Below are positions 46,380 through 58,160 of a stretch of 64,000 nt of DNA, piece after piece. Source of the DNA: Plectrocnemia conspersa (lineage: Eukaryota > Arthropoda > Insecta > Trichoptera > Polycentropodidae); NCBI GenBank assembly GCA_009617715.1, contig VTFK01000207.1:558001-622000 (forward strand). Reading direction: 5' to 3'. A program made the position numbers and the translations under genes. Within the stretch, counting starts at the first letter, position 1. Each line of letters starts with the position of its first letter. The notes beneath the pieces are model-generated. The model saw only the letters and a program-made list of their open reading frames with translations, made no database searches and had not been told where the DNA came from.

Positions 46380-46740
46380 TCGAAAAGCTCTCAGAACTGA
46401 ACCGTTGCAGAAAAGCTCCGCGAAAGCGCGGCGGCCGGCGAGAGCTTTCGCGAAAGTAGTTGAGCACATTTTCACAGATGCACACAGAGCGTTGCCAACT
46501 TTGCATTATGTGACTGTTTGAAAGCTTTTAAAGCAGTCACAAAATTGTAAGACCATTATAATCGTTTTACGCCGCCTTTCACAAACTTCCCAATCCGTCG
46601 CCCATTCACGGCCCTAATCACCCATTCATTAAAACGTTTCCGTTTCCGCAAACTCGATCTATGACTTCCCGCGAAAGCCTTTTAATCCCGCAGGTTTGTA
46701 ACTATTTCCATAATTGTGTGTTGCCGATTCGCGTATCTGA
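46380..46740. promoter_or_regulatory. CpG-rich block with a 9-bp hairpin
   Basis: CGCGAAAGC at 46,419-46,427 pairs exactly with GCTTTCGCG at 46,444-46,452 (16-base GC-rich loop). A second inverted pair, GTGACTG at about 46,509 with CAGTCAC at about 46,533, follows. TTTAATCCCG near 46,680 holds a TAATCC word. No coding frame recognised. Confidence 0.35.
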
Positions 46741-47579
46741 GGACACTAAATATCATATGCATTTATATATAATAGATACCATTAAATAATAAATCTATAT
46801 ATTTTGCTTTTATACATAATTTATTAGACTCACTACATTATTTTCAATATTTTAACAAAACATCTCGTTTCAACTTTGTTTGTTCAATTTATTGTTACAC
46901 GATATCGTGCTTCAAGATAACAATGCTATTTAATTGACTGCCATATCACAGAGGACGACGGCCCATACGTTTTGGATATATAAAAAATCTAATATGAATT
47001 TCAGATTTACGATCGTAATAATCTTCTCACGGAGAACCTTGTCATTTTTATCACAAAGTCAAGCACCGTGACTTATCACTCGTCTACTTAAATAGGGGTC
47101 AAATAATGTTTCACATTTCATACGAACGAATAACCTTTCGCTTATTTTATAAAATATGTTTTGGAATAGAATACTAAAACAATTTCTGCCATGAATACTA
47201 GACGATGCAATATTTAAATATATTTTGACTCAGTTTAAAAAAAAATACAAATACAAAATCTTGTTCATGACAACAAATATATACTACAATTTATTAAACG
47301 TACATTTTTAAGCACAATTAAATATATAGTACAAAATGTGCATATTTTTAATCTGACGTGTGATTGATATCTAATTTATTTACATCTTACAATCACGTTT
47401 ATTTATATGCTAAATCCAGTAAATAAATAACATTTGTTATTAAATCATAGGTATTTAATCGGATCATATTTTTTATCATATGATCATTATATTTCGTTAA
47501 ATATTTCTCAATATAAATAATTTAGGCTTTTTACATTTATTTTCTTCTAGCACACTCACGTACGTTATTATTATATAAG
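46741..47579. other. AT-rich noncoding
   Basis: Nothing recognisable apart from a small mixed patch near 46,900-47,100. Confidence 0.4.
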
Positions 47580-48110
47580 GTACAAAAGCTTCACAGTAAG
47601 AGCATAACATATATTAATCCACGCTTATATCGAGAGGTAAAAGTAGTATCAATCGCTGTAGAGATTAAACGAAATCGATCAAATGAAAAAACTTGACGGG
47701 ACATATAACAATGGTTCAAGGGCCATCCTCGTATCCAAAGGGGCATCAGCACGACACGAGACCTTTGAGTGCTCTTTAAATGATTTTTTTCGGGCGGGCG
47801 CTCATTTTGCGATAATTCCCCGCAATTCAAGTCGTGAAACTCGACAATCACCTTTCCGAGAACAATCTACTTTGACAAGAAGCGCGATTGTGTTAGATAA
47901 ATTAAGAAATTCGCCGAATGAGAGGTCGTCTATCTATTATTATTACATTGGAACTGCGTAGGTTAAAGGTATCGCGCAACTTTACTATTGTGAACGGTGC
48001 GATATTTATAAAAGTGTTAAATCATGACTGAGACCTTTGTGCCAAGTCAAGAGTGTCAGTGATTCATTATTATTTATTCTAACGCTCTTGAGAATCAGAA
48101 TTAATATGTC
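47580..48110. other. GC-richer block
   Basis: CpG-enriched, especially 47,690-47,900 (CGGGCGGGCGCTC near 47,790). Frames of 86 (-) and 92 (+) codons overlap across it with no recognised content, so they are likely compositional. Candidate conserved noncoding element. Confidence 0.3.
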
Positions 48111-48373
48111 CGTGTAAGTTATGAATATATAAGTTAATCCGATGCTAGTGTGAATTGAGGCGTGCCATTGTTATTTTTTTGCTAGATAAGAAAACCGTAT
48201 CTTAAGACGCCATCACTTGCCTACATATAGTAGGCGATTTTCGTCTGTGATTTATAGTAATAATGTAGACACGTTGACGATTTTTTTTATTTATTAAAAA
48301 AATAATCAAAATAAAAGTTGAAAAACATCCACAATAATTAAATGTATTGGGTTGTAACATATGTATATATATA

Positions 48374-50135
48374 CACCCATACCTCGCTTTACGGCCTAGA
48401 TACGTTCCACGAAACTTGGCCGCTAAGCGAAAAGCCGTATACCGAATCAAATATTCTAATAAAAATTCATACAAATTCAATATGATCGGTTCCATATTTG
48501 TTAAAAATGTAACATGGTTTATCATTTAAAATGAATTTTATCTTTTTATTTCATTTAAATCAAAAATACATACATAACAAGTACATACATTTGTACATAA
48601 AATAATAACAGACTCCAAAAACCAACAATAATCCATAAACAAAAATGAAACAACTTCATGTTACATAAAATATGTGTATGAATGCATACATATTTTTTTT
48701 TAAATTGGCTTAATTCTGAAGACGATAAAGAAATGGTAACCTTCAGATCACTGTCGTTCTTATTTTTCGCTGGTAAGGAAGGGCCTGGCTTAAAAAATTG
48801 CCCAACGATGTTTGTCTTGCCTTTTTGTCTCTTTCGTTCTTCAGTGATTAATAACAGCTAATGGCTGAGTTAATTCCTCGAGAAACTTTAGCACTACGTT
48901 CGACGTCAGGATCGTTTTCAAGAAAGATGTGTATTCCTTGTTCGAAATAGGAAAAAGCTTTTGACAATTTTTTTGATGTTAGCTGTTTGAATACAACAGG
49001 CTCTGTCTCTTCATCAAATGCCGGTTCTGCTTGCAATTGAATGAGTTCCTTATATGAAAGGGGTTCCCTATCAGCTTCAAGTAGATCAAGCACATCACGT
49101 TCGTTGAAACCTTCAAAGCCGAGATCATGTGCTAGATCCAAAATGTTTTGCCTAATTTCAGGAAGGCAATTAACTTTCGCATCAGTACTTTTTACACATT
49201 CTGGCCATATTATTTTCCAAACATGGTTCATTGCTGTTAATTTTCATTTCTTCCGTGATTCACTGATGTTGTCAACAGCATCCTTGATGCTATAGTTTTT
49301 CCAAAATGTTTTAATTGAAGATTTACCATCGGTTTCCCTTATAAGTTGTCGGAAAGTTCGGCGTAGGTAATATGCCTTAAAAGTGGCTATTGCACCCTGA
49401 TCCATTGGTTGGATCAGAGCTGTTGTATTTTTCGGAAGGTACTCAATCATGACATCTTCAGATAGTTCGGATAAATTAGTAGGATGCCCTGGTGCATTAT
49501 CCAAAATTAGCAAAGCCTTGTTGCTTAAGTTATTGTCTCGCAAATATTTTTTTTTCACTTCTGTGCGAAAGTGATTTTTTGAACCAATCCTCTAAAGTAG
49601 CTTTAGTCATCCAAGCTTTTTTTGTTGGATCTCCATATGACGTGTAATTGATTTTTTTTATTTAGTCCTTGGATTTTTTTGGACAAATATATTAAAAGTG
49701 GTTTTAGCTTAAAATTACCCGCGGCATTTGCACCAAGTAGCAAAGTTAATCGTTCTTTAGACACCTTATAACCAGGCACAGATTTTTCGGTTTTTGAAAT
49801 GTACGTACAATAAGGCATTCGCTACCAATAAAGCCCTGTTTCGTCTACGTTCAACACTTGTTCAGGTTTATGATCACCCTTTTTAATAATTCTCTTTAAA
49901 ATGTTGGGATATTCCTTAGATGCGGCTTAATCGGCGCTAGCTGCTTCACCTTTCATTTTAAAATTATGCAAATTTAATCTATTTTTAAATCTTTTTAAAA
50001 ATCGACATCGAAAAAAAGTTTTTTTGCCGTTATAGCGAAACATTTTAGGCCGTATATCGAAAACGTGCCTTAATTGAAGAGGGCCGTTATAGCGAAAGGC
50101 CGTATAAAGAGCGACCGTATAGCGAGGTATGGGTG
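48374..50135 (-). mobile_element. Second internally deleted Tigger/pogo transposon
   Basis: Perfect inverted termini CACCCATACCTCGC (48,374 inward and 50,135 inward), with longer imperfect similarity including ACGGCC, flanked by TA at 48,372-48,373 and 50,136-50,137. 1,762 bases. The TIRs are unrelated to those of the Tigger at 18,976, so this is a separate family. The transposase lies on the minus strand and is broken. As in the first element, the part encoding the N-terminal DNA-binding domains is missing. Confidence 0.93.
48848..50000 (-). pseudogene. Tigger transposase remnant (nearly full DDE domain)
   Basis: Reading down the minus strand: NLHNFKMKGEAASAD near 49,930-49,975, NVDETGLYW near 49,825-49,855 (first catalytic aspartate) followed at once by a stop, LTLLLGANAAGNFKLKPLL near 49,690-49,745, LLILDNAPGHP near 49,480-49,515 (second aspartate), IEYLPKNTTALIQPMDQGAI near 49,400-49,455 (third acid), then AYYLRRTFRQLI and KTFWKNYSIKDAVDNI. 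A phase change near 49,235-49,245 leads into the acidic C-terminal tail to 48,848. All three catalytic acids are still visible, but stop codons and frameshifts disable it, and the CENP-B/HTH half is deleted. Confidence 0.92.
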
Positions 50136-50204
50136 TATTGTATATACTACATATTATATATTGACTCTGTTTTATTTAAGGTTTTTATTTTTTTAATTTA
50201 TATA

Positions 50205-50640
50205 TTTATTTGATTGATTACCTTTTTTATTGTTCTAGTAGCTCAAAGAGTCCTCTATAGAATAATTTATGAGACTTTTTAGCGAAAAACTTAGTTTGAC
50301 CGGAATTTTATTTACACAATTAAGTGAGGTCCGTAAAACTCTACATGATATTGTAAATGTTCTAAAATATTTCGGCTATCTTTTTGCGTCTCATTCTCTG
50401 TGATATTAGTATAGTGGTGTGCACTTTTTTTGACCCCTTTCTGTTGATTGTGAGCAGTACTTAGCGGAATCAATACTATTTGGTTTGGTGGCAGCAGCTC
50501 GTAGTACACGATATCATTTCTATACCATCAGAAACTCAACATTACTTAATTGTGTTCCCAATCAGATCTACAATGACCTGTATCGGCTCACCTCACTTTG
50601 ACTATGACAGTTTTCACTTAACTTTGTGGTACTAAACTAA
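50205..50640 (-). pseudogene. mariner transposase relic, C-terminal half
   Basis: On the minus strand, after MLSF and WYRNDI comes VYYELLPPNQIV, the hallmark (I/V)YYELL.P.QT block of mariner transposases, then a 50-codon open stretch without the usual HHDNARPH block (presumably deleted or mutated). Past a stop, KLFYRGLFELLEQ and KKVINQ match the FY.RGI..LP.RW.K.I.. C-terminus near 50,210-50,265. The relic lies within 70 bases of the neighbouring Tigger. TIRs were not found. Confidence 0.75.
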
Positions 50641-51109
50641 TACTACTATAATCGCCAATGATAAGCAAATTCCAAGAATAAATTCAAATTGTTTATCTAT
50701 TATTCTCTATATTTTTTGAAGCCAGCTAATACTACACATTTTTTTTACAAATTTGCTTGATTCTGCCTTTTTGGTATTAAGCTTTAAATTCAAACTAAAA
50801 ACATATTTATAACATTATTAATAACACATATATAACAAAATACGTACTTGAGTATCTACGGCCAAAATTGAAGGGTTTTAAAACTGCAATTAAAAAAAAC
50901 AGCAATTATTTCTGGGCTACCTATTATATGTACATAAGCAATAATAAATTAAACTGTATAATATGGATGTAATTTCTATGCATTTCTGGCTTTTTAATAT
51001 TTGTGAATATGTATGTATTATTAAATTTACTTTGGAATTATCTGCTATGTCATTAATGTTATATTTTATGTACATTTTACATTATTGTTTAAACTTAGGC
51101 CACCTCATT
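50641..51109. other. AT-rich noncoding
   Basis: Nothing recognisable. Confidence 0.4.
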
Positions 51110-51680
51110 ATAGCGATTTTTAGTAACTGTGAAGTAACGCCTTCAAGCTCTATATGGCGAAGTGTTTCGCGTCGCAACGGGTAACACTCAATTTGTCTTC
51201 CCTCAACACCTCGAAATTTCATAGCGAACCTCCGCAATTTCTATATAAATTCTCGTTTAGCAGTCAGTTCACAGCGTGTCTTGTCGGCGTCGGATCTCTC
51301 GAAAATTCCCTTCAGACAATGAACGTACGCGCGGGCGAAAAGGGTGGAGTGGGATGGCTCTTCGCGGTTTTGTAAGAGCAAACGACCAAGTTTTAAGAAG
51401 CGACGAGCGTCATACTTGTTAGGGGGCGGAGGGGCCATTTGTATATTTATAGGCCTCATTGTCGCCAGAGAAAGAGAGCAAAAAGGGGGTGCCCCGCGTC
51501 AAAAAGTTCGTCGGCGTATTGTTCGGCCGAGTTGGCCTCAAGGCCGAGATGAACAAGAAAACCTTATAATAATACAGCAAGAGCATATTAAAAGCTCGAG
51601 AATTCCGTGTAAAACGCGAAGGTTTAAGCAATAATTTGATAGAAGAGTTTTGCGGCCGTATAAATCGTTTGAGTTTAGGA
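51110..51680. promoter_or_regulatory. Large CpG-rich island
   Basis: One of the longest GC-rich blocks. Several overlapping frames of 60-96 codons on both strands reflect low stop density, not coding. Contains GGGGGCGGAGGGGCC near 51,421 (GC-box-like) and CTATATAAATTC near 51,241 (TATATAA, +). GTTGGCCTCAAGGCCGA near 51,529 carries an inverted GGCCT pair. Promoter-type island or conserved element. Confidence 0.35.
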
Positions 51681-52129
51681 TACTAAGCGTAATACGGTTA
51701 AGCCGTAAATAGGCTTATAAAATAAAGTATTATCTACCTGCTTTTTTATAAAAGTAAGTTTTCATTAAAAAAGCAATATACTAAGTGCTTTTAAATCATA
51801 GTTAAAAATTAGAATGCACTGTATATTTTTTATAATAAATATTGCAAATATATTACTAAAACATAACATTCGTAAACGCAAAGTATTTTAGCATGGCATT
51901 TTTTATTAACCAACTAAATGCGTCAAAGGTTCTGTGTAGATAATATTGCAGATTACTTTTATTATTAATAAAACTATATACAAAATAAACACGTTTATCT
52001 TTTACGTGTATTATATTATTTATTTTTTTAATAATATATATTAAAAAATATTTACAAAATATATTTGTGTACACATGTTTGCTTATTAAGATTGTTAATA
52101 TAATAGTATGTTAAACTAAATTAGTATGT
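51681..52129. other. AT-rich noncoding
   Basis: Nothing recognisable. Confidence 0.4.
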
Positions 52130-52640
52130 CGTTCTGTAAACGCAGCCGGGTATGTCACGCAGACTTATGAATATTCATAGTTGATAATGCGGAAAATCAT
52201 CAAAGAAGAAGAGAGAATCTTTCGTAGAAATCTGCTTTTGTCTCACTCTCGAGTTTTCCGGGAGAACTCGGGACCGAATTATAAATTAAAATTTTCCGTT
52301 TGATTCAATTACTACAATATCCCATCGCGTAGAATTTGCTTCACGACCAAAGTTTGTACACAATTTTTCATGGTGAAAATAATGTCGGCGTAAAGAAAAA
52401 ATATATGCATGGGCGAGAAAGAGAAAGGCGCTTTTTTGTCCAGTTCGATGGAAAGAGACAGACTGGAAATTTAAAAAAACGGCCTGGAGATGAGAGGAAA
52501 CTTGACTATTTTGCGAAACGAGAAATTGAATCGTAATCGAATTAAGTTCGGGAATAATAAACACGAGCTTTTATTAACGAATTTCTGTAATGCGATAATG
52601 CAGCGGATGTAATTTTCAATTTGGGTAATACCTAAATGGG
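52130..52640. other. GC-richer block
   Basis: Mixed CpG-richer sequence with GATTGATT-poor, purine-rich stretches (GGGCGAGAAAGAGAAAGGCG near 52,411). Opposite-strand frames overlap with no recognised motif. Confidence 0.25.
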
Positions 52641-53990
52641 CAATTTACAGATATTGGAACAGTCATATTAAAGTATTGTTTATTTTATATAGCTTTCGCG
52701 TATTAGTACATGTTAAAATCACACTGTAAAATAATTTTGCCTTTTGTTACCACAAAGATAAAGACAAACAATATAAATGTTATAAAAAATCTTTTTTTTT
52801 ATATAAGGAATAACCATTTACACTGTGGCTTATTCTAAGCCAATTTACGAACTTTAAAAAAATATTTAGTTTTTTATATTGCTCCCAATATTTTTCATTT
52901 AAACGGATATTCGAATAAGCCAAGCTTACTGAATAACCTTTTTTTCAAAATGCACACTTAAACACTTTATATATGCAATCAATACAACATGCAAATTAAA
53001 AACCAAACACCACTAAAAAGCTCATATGCTGAAATGTTTTAAAACACGCCCGGCGCTTTTCCGCCATCGGCTCTGTCATTTTTAACGAGAAAAAGCGAAA
53101 GTGGAAAAGCTCTCGGAAATCCTCGTTAAAACGTGGGGTTTTTATTCAAACGTGGCGCTCTGTATGATTTTTCATTTTTTTTTGCGCTGTGTAGCTTTTA
53201 ACGCAAGATGAAGCTTAAACGATAAAGCAGTGCACATATAGACAGGTGAAATCGTAGCATTTACTATGCAAGCAAAAAAGGCTTTTAATACTATGCTGTG
53301 TCTTAGTAAAAGACACATCACGTTAAAATAATAATACAATTAGCTGTATTCCGCTAATAATAAGCAACACTAATTTTTTATTAGTTTTATAATTAAAATA
53401 TATATCAGTGACATGCATATATATTATTTTCACTAATTTAATTTATATATCTTATTTATATAAATTTTATTTATATACATTATTGACATTTTATTTTATT
53501 TATATCAGAATTTCATTTCAAAATTTATTCCAAAAATATTTTAATATTCGTAACAGATTTGGGTGCTTTATTTCAAGCTATTCCTTCGATGTTTTAATTT
53601 ATTTTTAGCGTGCTTAAAAAATATAAGCACTTTAAGTGTATCTAATAATATAAAATAAACTTTAAACAAGCGGATACTAAGATATATATTTCACAATGTA
53701 TTAAAATATATTTTCTTACTTACTTTTATGCATTTAATACATACTGTAAAATGCATAATCAATGCGTTTATAAGCAATAATATATGTATCAGTAAATGTC
53801 AATTTATATATCGACTCCACTTTATAAAGTCAAAATATAGGAGCAACATCGTTTTATCATTTTATAAAATAAAATCAATTTTTTTTAATTCATTATTCTA
53901 TTATTTTGAAGCACTAATAATTTTGAGCTAGATATTTGTATGTATTTATGTTTATATTATAATAGAATACTACTTTAAATTATGAAGTCA
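52641..53990. other. AT-rich noncoding with a small CpG-rich patch at 53,030-53,200
   Basis: The patch has CGCCCGGCGCTTTTCCGCC near 53,047 and AACGTGGGGTTTTTATTC near 53,130. The rest is AT-rich with tyrosine/isoleucine-rich chance frames. Confidence 0.35.
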
Positions 53991-54640
53991 CAATCACGAC
54001 ATTTTCTGATAAGATAATCGCACCTTCTATTTACTATCACCGAACCGATATTTCTCAATACCAAATCGTTTCGGCTAACAAAACCGAATCGCTCCAAACG
54101 CAACAAAATACAAAGCTCCAAATGTTGATTCATGCAAATGTCTTATTCGTGAAAGTTAATACGGTACGTCAAGCAAGATCGCTCTTTCCAAGGGCCACTT
54201 TAGTGCCAATCTTGTTTTCTTTCCATCGTCACAGAACAGAACAAGAAGCGGCAGCTCTCCCTTGTATTATTTTCGTTTTCAACAACAGGAACTCTCTCTA
54301 GCTCTCTTTATCTCCCGGGCGCATATAAATAATGTATTTCCTCACAAACGGCGAAAATAAAACCAAGAGATGGCCCTGGACGAATCGCTCTTTTTTACGA
54401 TCCTCGCCTATATAGTGAGGTTGAATGTAATTTTGTGTTTTTAACCGTTTCACCTGTCGGCGTTGAAAAAAGGTATGATTTGATCGACGTTTATGCGCCG
54501 ATAAAACAATTTCATTACGGGTATTCATTGCAAAAATTCCATAGGGATTTTTTACTACAAATTTGCATATATACAAGGTTTTATTTTGGCATAAAACTTT
54601 AGAATAACGCAAATTTACCCAACGCTGCTTGTTTTATATT
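53991..54640. other. GC-richer block
   Basis: TCTGATAAGATAATCGC near 54,006 holds a canonical GATAAG word. A 104-codon minus-strand frame (54,298-54,612) begins at TTG and has no recognised domain. Probably noncoding regulatory DNA. Confidence 0.3.
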
Positions 54641-54799
54641 ACTAGGAAAGGGCATAAACGTGTCAATGTGGTTATGATTCAATGACGCTATATTGTGGGT
54701 GAAAAGCCAATTATTCATTTAAAAATAATCAGTCAAAAACCGCAAATAAGCTTGATTTTTTACTCAATGCCGTTAAAATAAATTAATATTAAAAGTTTT

Positions 54800-55008
54800 G
54801 CATATGAGCACTTTACTGCCTTATATATTAAATTTCAAGCCATCTAAGCTAAAAAAAGCAGTATTCCAAATCAAGCTGTCGATATATTCAATTAACATAT
54901 CAAAGTAACTCCGCTCTTCTGTAAAAATGTAAAATCTAAATATAAAATCAATTCTTAGTTCATGAACCGTATAAAAAGATGCGGTGGTTCGTAGATTACC
55001 GACCCCTG
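54800..55008 (-). mobile_element. Possible hAT element terminus
   Basis: Read inward on the minus strand from 55,008: CAGGGGTCGGTAATCTACGA, typical of hAT termini (CAGGGGTC..). A second CAGGGGTTGC end lies at 55,214. Both face the same way, no opposite end or matching 8-bp duplication was found, and the left limit given here is arbitrary. Confidence 0.4.
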
Positions 55009-55339
55009 ATTTATGCAATAGTTTCTAAAGTTTAAATTTCAGACTTAATCGATAAATCATGGAGATGAATAGCGGTTCAAACTTTATTTCTCTCAAGATA
55101 TGTTTAATGCCGCATGTTTGTGTAAAATTAAAAAATAATAATTTAAAATTATATGTATTTCTTTAAAGTTTAGTCCTAATAAAAGCTTTTTTTTAAATTG
55201 TTTTGCAACCCCTGGAAGTATATACATATTTCAGTTATATAATACTTCTTTTAATGATTCCTAATTTAATAATTTTTACTTGTTAGTAGTAATTCTTGCG
55301 ATGGAAAATATGAATAACACATGTTACAAAACACAACTA

Positions 55340-55690
55340 TTTTTTCAGTGAACGACCCTTAGAGATTCGATTCAGCCTCGGACGGCTTGACATTCGCGGT
55401 GTTAACACACGGTGAATGGACCGCCATGTCCGGAAATATTTTGGGAATTCTGCGGGACGAGCCAGCAGCAACGGGCCGTGTTCGGTGACCGGAAATTCCA
55501 CGATAGGGCGATCCCGCAGCCGGCCCTGGTTCGTGATGTGTGACATTCCGCAGGCGCGATGCGGTTTGTCGCCTTTCAGACCTCAAAACCGTCTCAAAAT
55601 ACGATGTGTGTAGACCCTTGTCCATCCTCCCATCCCGACGAAAGTGTGGGCAGCGAGAAAGTTACACAATCGCTTGATACAACACACTGA
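55340..55690. promoter_or_regulatory. Highest-GC island in the window
   Basis: A sharply bounded, very CpG-rich block in AT-rich flanks. Every frame on both strands is stop-poor (69, 88 and 65 codons overlap), so coding cannot be inferred. No rRNA, tRNA or bacterial gene was recognised. TCCGGAAAT near 55,429 and GACCGGAAATTCC near 55,488 are ETS-like words. Best read as a promoter-type island or deeply conserved element; an inserted foreign fragment is possible. Confidence 0.35.
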
Positions 55691-57410
55691 CTTACATATA
55701 TACATATGTGCAAAAAGTCAGTAGTTTCCAAATGGTATGTTACTACGCTTCATATTTAAAAAAAAACAATCTTCGCGCTTTACCTCATTCTATAAAATAA
55801 TTCTGATAAAAATCCGTTTTTCTATAAAAAAAATAAAAAAAATCGTAATTTTCAGAATTTTAACAAAAAAGTATACTTAAAATATACATATTATATATTT
55901 CTTTATAAATATACTTATTTTTATTGCGTTGAATAAGATGTCTATTAGCATAAAGCTTATCAAATTGTGGTGTTATCGTTATTTTTTCACTACAGAAAAG
56001 GGTCGATATTTATGCAATCCATTTACTTTGTTTTAACCAAAATTTTATAAGAGTTCTATTTTACTTTTTTTGTATCAATAAAATATTATATCTAAATGCA
56101 TTTTATTGTGTATCGATATATAGATAATGTTAAATTGTATTATTGCATCTTGTAAATTTTTTAGTGAAAAGATTTTTGTATACCTTAATAGCCATTTAAA
56201 AAAACACGTCGAACGTATTCTTTCAAAATTTGTGTTTTTCATAGCTCTAATTTTATTTTACATCCTTTCACTTTGTTTTTTTTATTCAGTGGGTAGATTT
56301 ATGTTAAATGCATTTATCTATTTTATTTATAATTTAAAACTAAATAGGTGAGTTTAAAAATACTTTCTTAATAATTTTGCCTGTTTCTTGCGACTTTCAT
56401 AAAAAATCGCAATATCCTTATTAAGTTTAAGTCATTTGAATCTCTATTGTACGAGATTGCCAACGCAATTCACAATATTATAAAAGTGATATATATTTTA
56501 CTCTGATTTCTTTACACAACATTCTAAGCGACCTAGTTTTTGATAGTAATTTATACCTTTTGTAAATATACTGTTATGTTACATATTATATATATATAAT
56601 TGTATAAAAATTCCTGTAATATGTTAACAATTTACTTGTATTTCGAATTTGAAAGTACACAGTTTAGAAATGTACTGATTGCAATGATCTTTAAATATAT
56701 CAATAATTATTTTTATAATTCTATATTAACTGTTTTGCATATGATTCACCAAGCATTATTTTAACTACATAAATAGCTGCTGGAAAAACAGCGTTTTCTT
56801 TTATTGTATGTTTTTTACATTTTACGATATAAAGAAAACATTGCTAGCAATGCAATTAATGGAATAGAAACATTTTTTTGCACGTTTGATTTTGTGACTT
56901 TAAAAAAGTTTTATAGTGTTACTAATTTATTTGTAATGCATAGTTACAATGTGACGTTTAAATTCACATGGTATAATACTATGTAAAGCTAAAACTTTCG
57001 TACAAACACATTGATTTTTCCAAGCCATTAATGATTTATCCCAATACATGTAAATCCTAATGGTAAATAAATGAATCACACTTTCTTACTTTGGGCTTCT
57101 ACTTTCTTGTTTTATTCCCACTATCTTTTATCAGTATCAGTATGTTCATTATTAATATATTTTATCTTGTAACCACCAAAAAAATCATCCATGCTTCTAA
57201 AACATAAAAAAATATATTTTATATATTTATATTTTAAAGCTGCTGCTTTAACTATTAAAAAAAAATATATTAAGTAATCTGATATAAAAACATTAAAAAA
57301 ATGAAAATATTTCGTTTAATTAATACTTGCTTTTACATATAAAAAATATATTCTATAACCTTGCTTTCTCAAGTACATATCATATTTTTCTTAATCTCAA
57401 CGTGAACAAG
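55691..57410. other. AT-rich noncoding; weak ratchet-like site at 56,346
   Basis: CTAAATAG|GTGAGT near 56,346 has the abutting AG and GTGAGT but lacks a pyrimidine tract next to the acceptor. No gene. Confidence 0.35.
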
Positions 57411-57500
57411 AGCACAAGTCTTTTAATTCTTGGTGTAGATAAAGCTTTTGATATGGAGTTGCACGATTAATTGCTACATACTTTTGGAAATAGGCAATAT
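57411..57500 (+). pseudogene. LINE RT scrap
   Basis: One frame reads SLLILGVDKAFDMELHD, stop, LLHTFGN, matching the (F)LDVDKAFD.V.H..LL..L motif of jockey-like reverse transcriptases. Too short to classify. Confidence 0.5.
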
Positions 57501-57589
57501 TTAATTTTTTTATTAAAAAAAATATTTTATAGATACATAGCCTTTTAAAAATGTATGTACCTAATTTATTTTAAATTTCATCGAGAGTG

Positions 57590-58160
57590 TGTCTGTCGAA
57601 CACTCGAGCGAAAGTAAGAATAATATTAAATCTAATACGCCTTTCGTCGCGCTGTGCGATTTCCTGTAAATAATTTACAGCCTCCAAAGTAAAATCGCGT
57701 GGCGCAGATGTTCCTTGCCGGATTTTTCAGCTGTAAATCCCAAAAAAATGGCTACGGCCAAACTATATAACGATATTTATTATACGTTTCGTTCCACACA
57801 CGCGCGCACTCGCGACAAAGCTCGACAAAGGAAACAATTTGTATTCACCGAAATTACCCTCGATTTAACAATACTCTCTCTCTCTCTTTCCTTCTCACTC
57901 TCTCTTTGGTCTTCGGATTGATTGCTCGGAATGTATCAGTGCCATATTTCCGATTGGGAGGCGAAATCCGCGCCGGCTTTCCAGCCAAATCCAATTTTCG
58001 CCGAGAAAACTTGCGTAATCCCGTTTTTCTCTCCTTCGCGCAGAATTTTCCGGCTAAACAAGACGAATGACGCAGAGACATTATGGCTTGGAGATAAAAT
58101 GACGCATTGTGCACGAGGACCGCAGTTTTCACCTCGGCTAGAATATTTCATCATAGAGGA
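57590..58160. promoter_or_regulatory. CpG-rich block with palindrome and CT-repeat
   Basis: CTGTAAAT-A-ATTTACAG at 57,664-57,680 is a perfect 17-bp palindrome. A CT microsatellite runs at about 57,871-57,906. Overlapping frames on both strands (57,854-58,242) share no protein motif. Putative enhancer. Confidence 0.4.

Noticed and set aside
48202..48529. Open frames of 107 (-) and 60 (+) codons
   Set aside because: They run through the left TIR of the Tigger element and are by-products of it.
54298..54612. 104-codon minus-strand open frame
   Set aside because: Begins at TTG in a GC-richer block, basic and without a recognised domain; likely composition.
55340..55690. Ribosomal RNA fragment or bacterial insertion
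   Set aside because: No recognisable 18S/28S core words and no bacterial protein motif in any frame; kept only as an unidentified island.
56341..56356. AAATAG|GTGAGT as a third plus-strand ratchet site
   Set aside because: There is no pyrimidine tract adjacent to the AG, so the acceptor half is poor.
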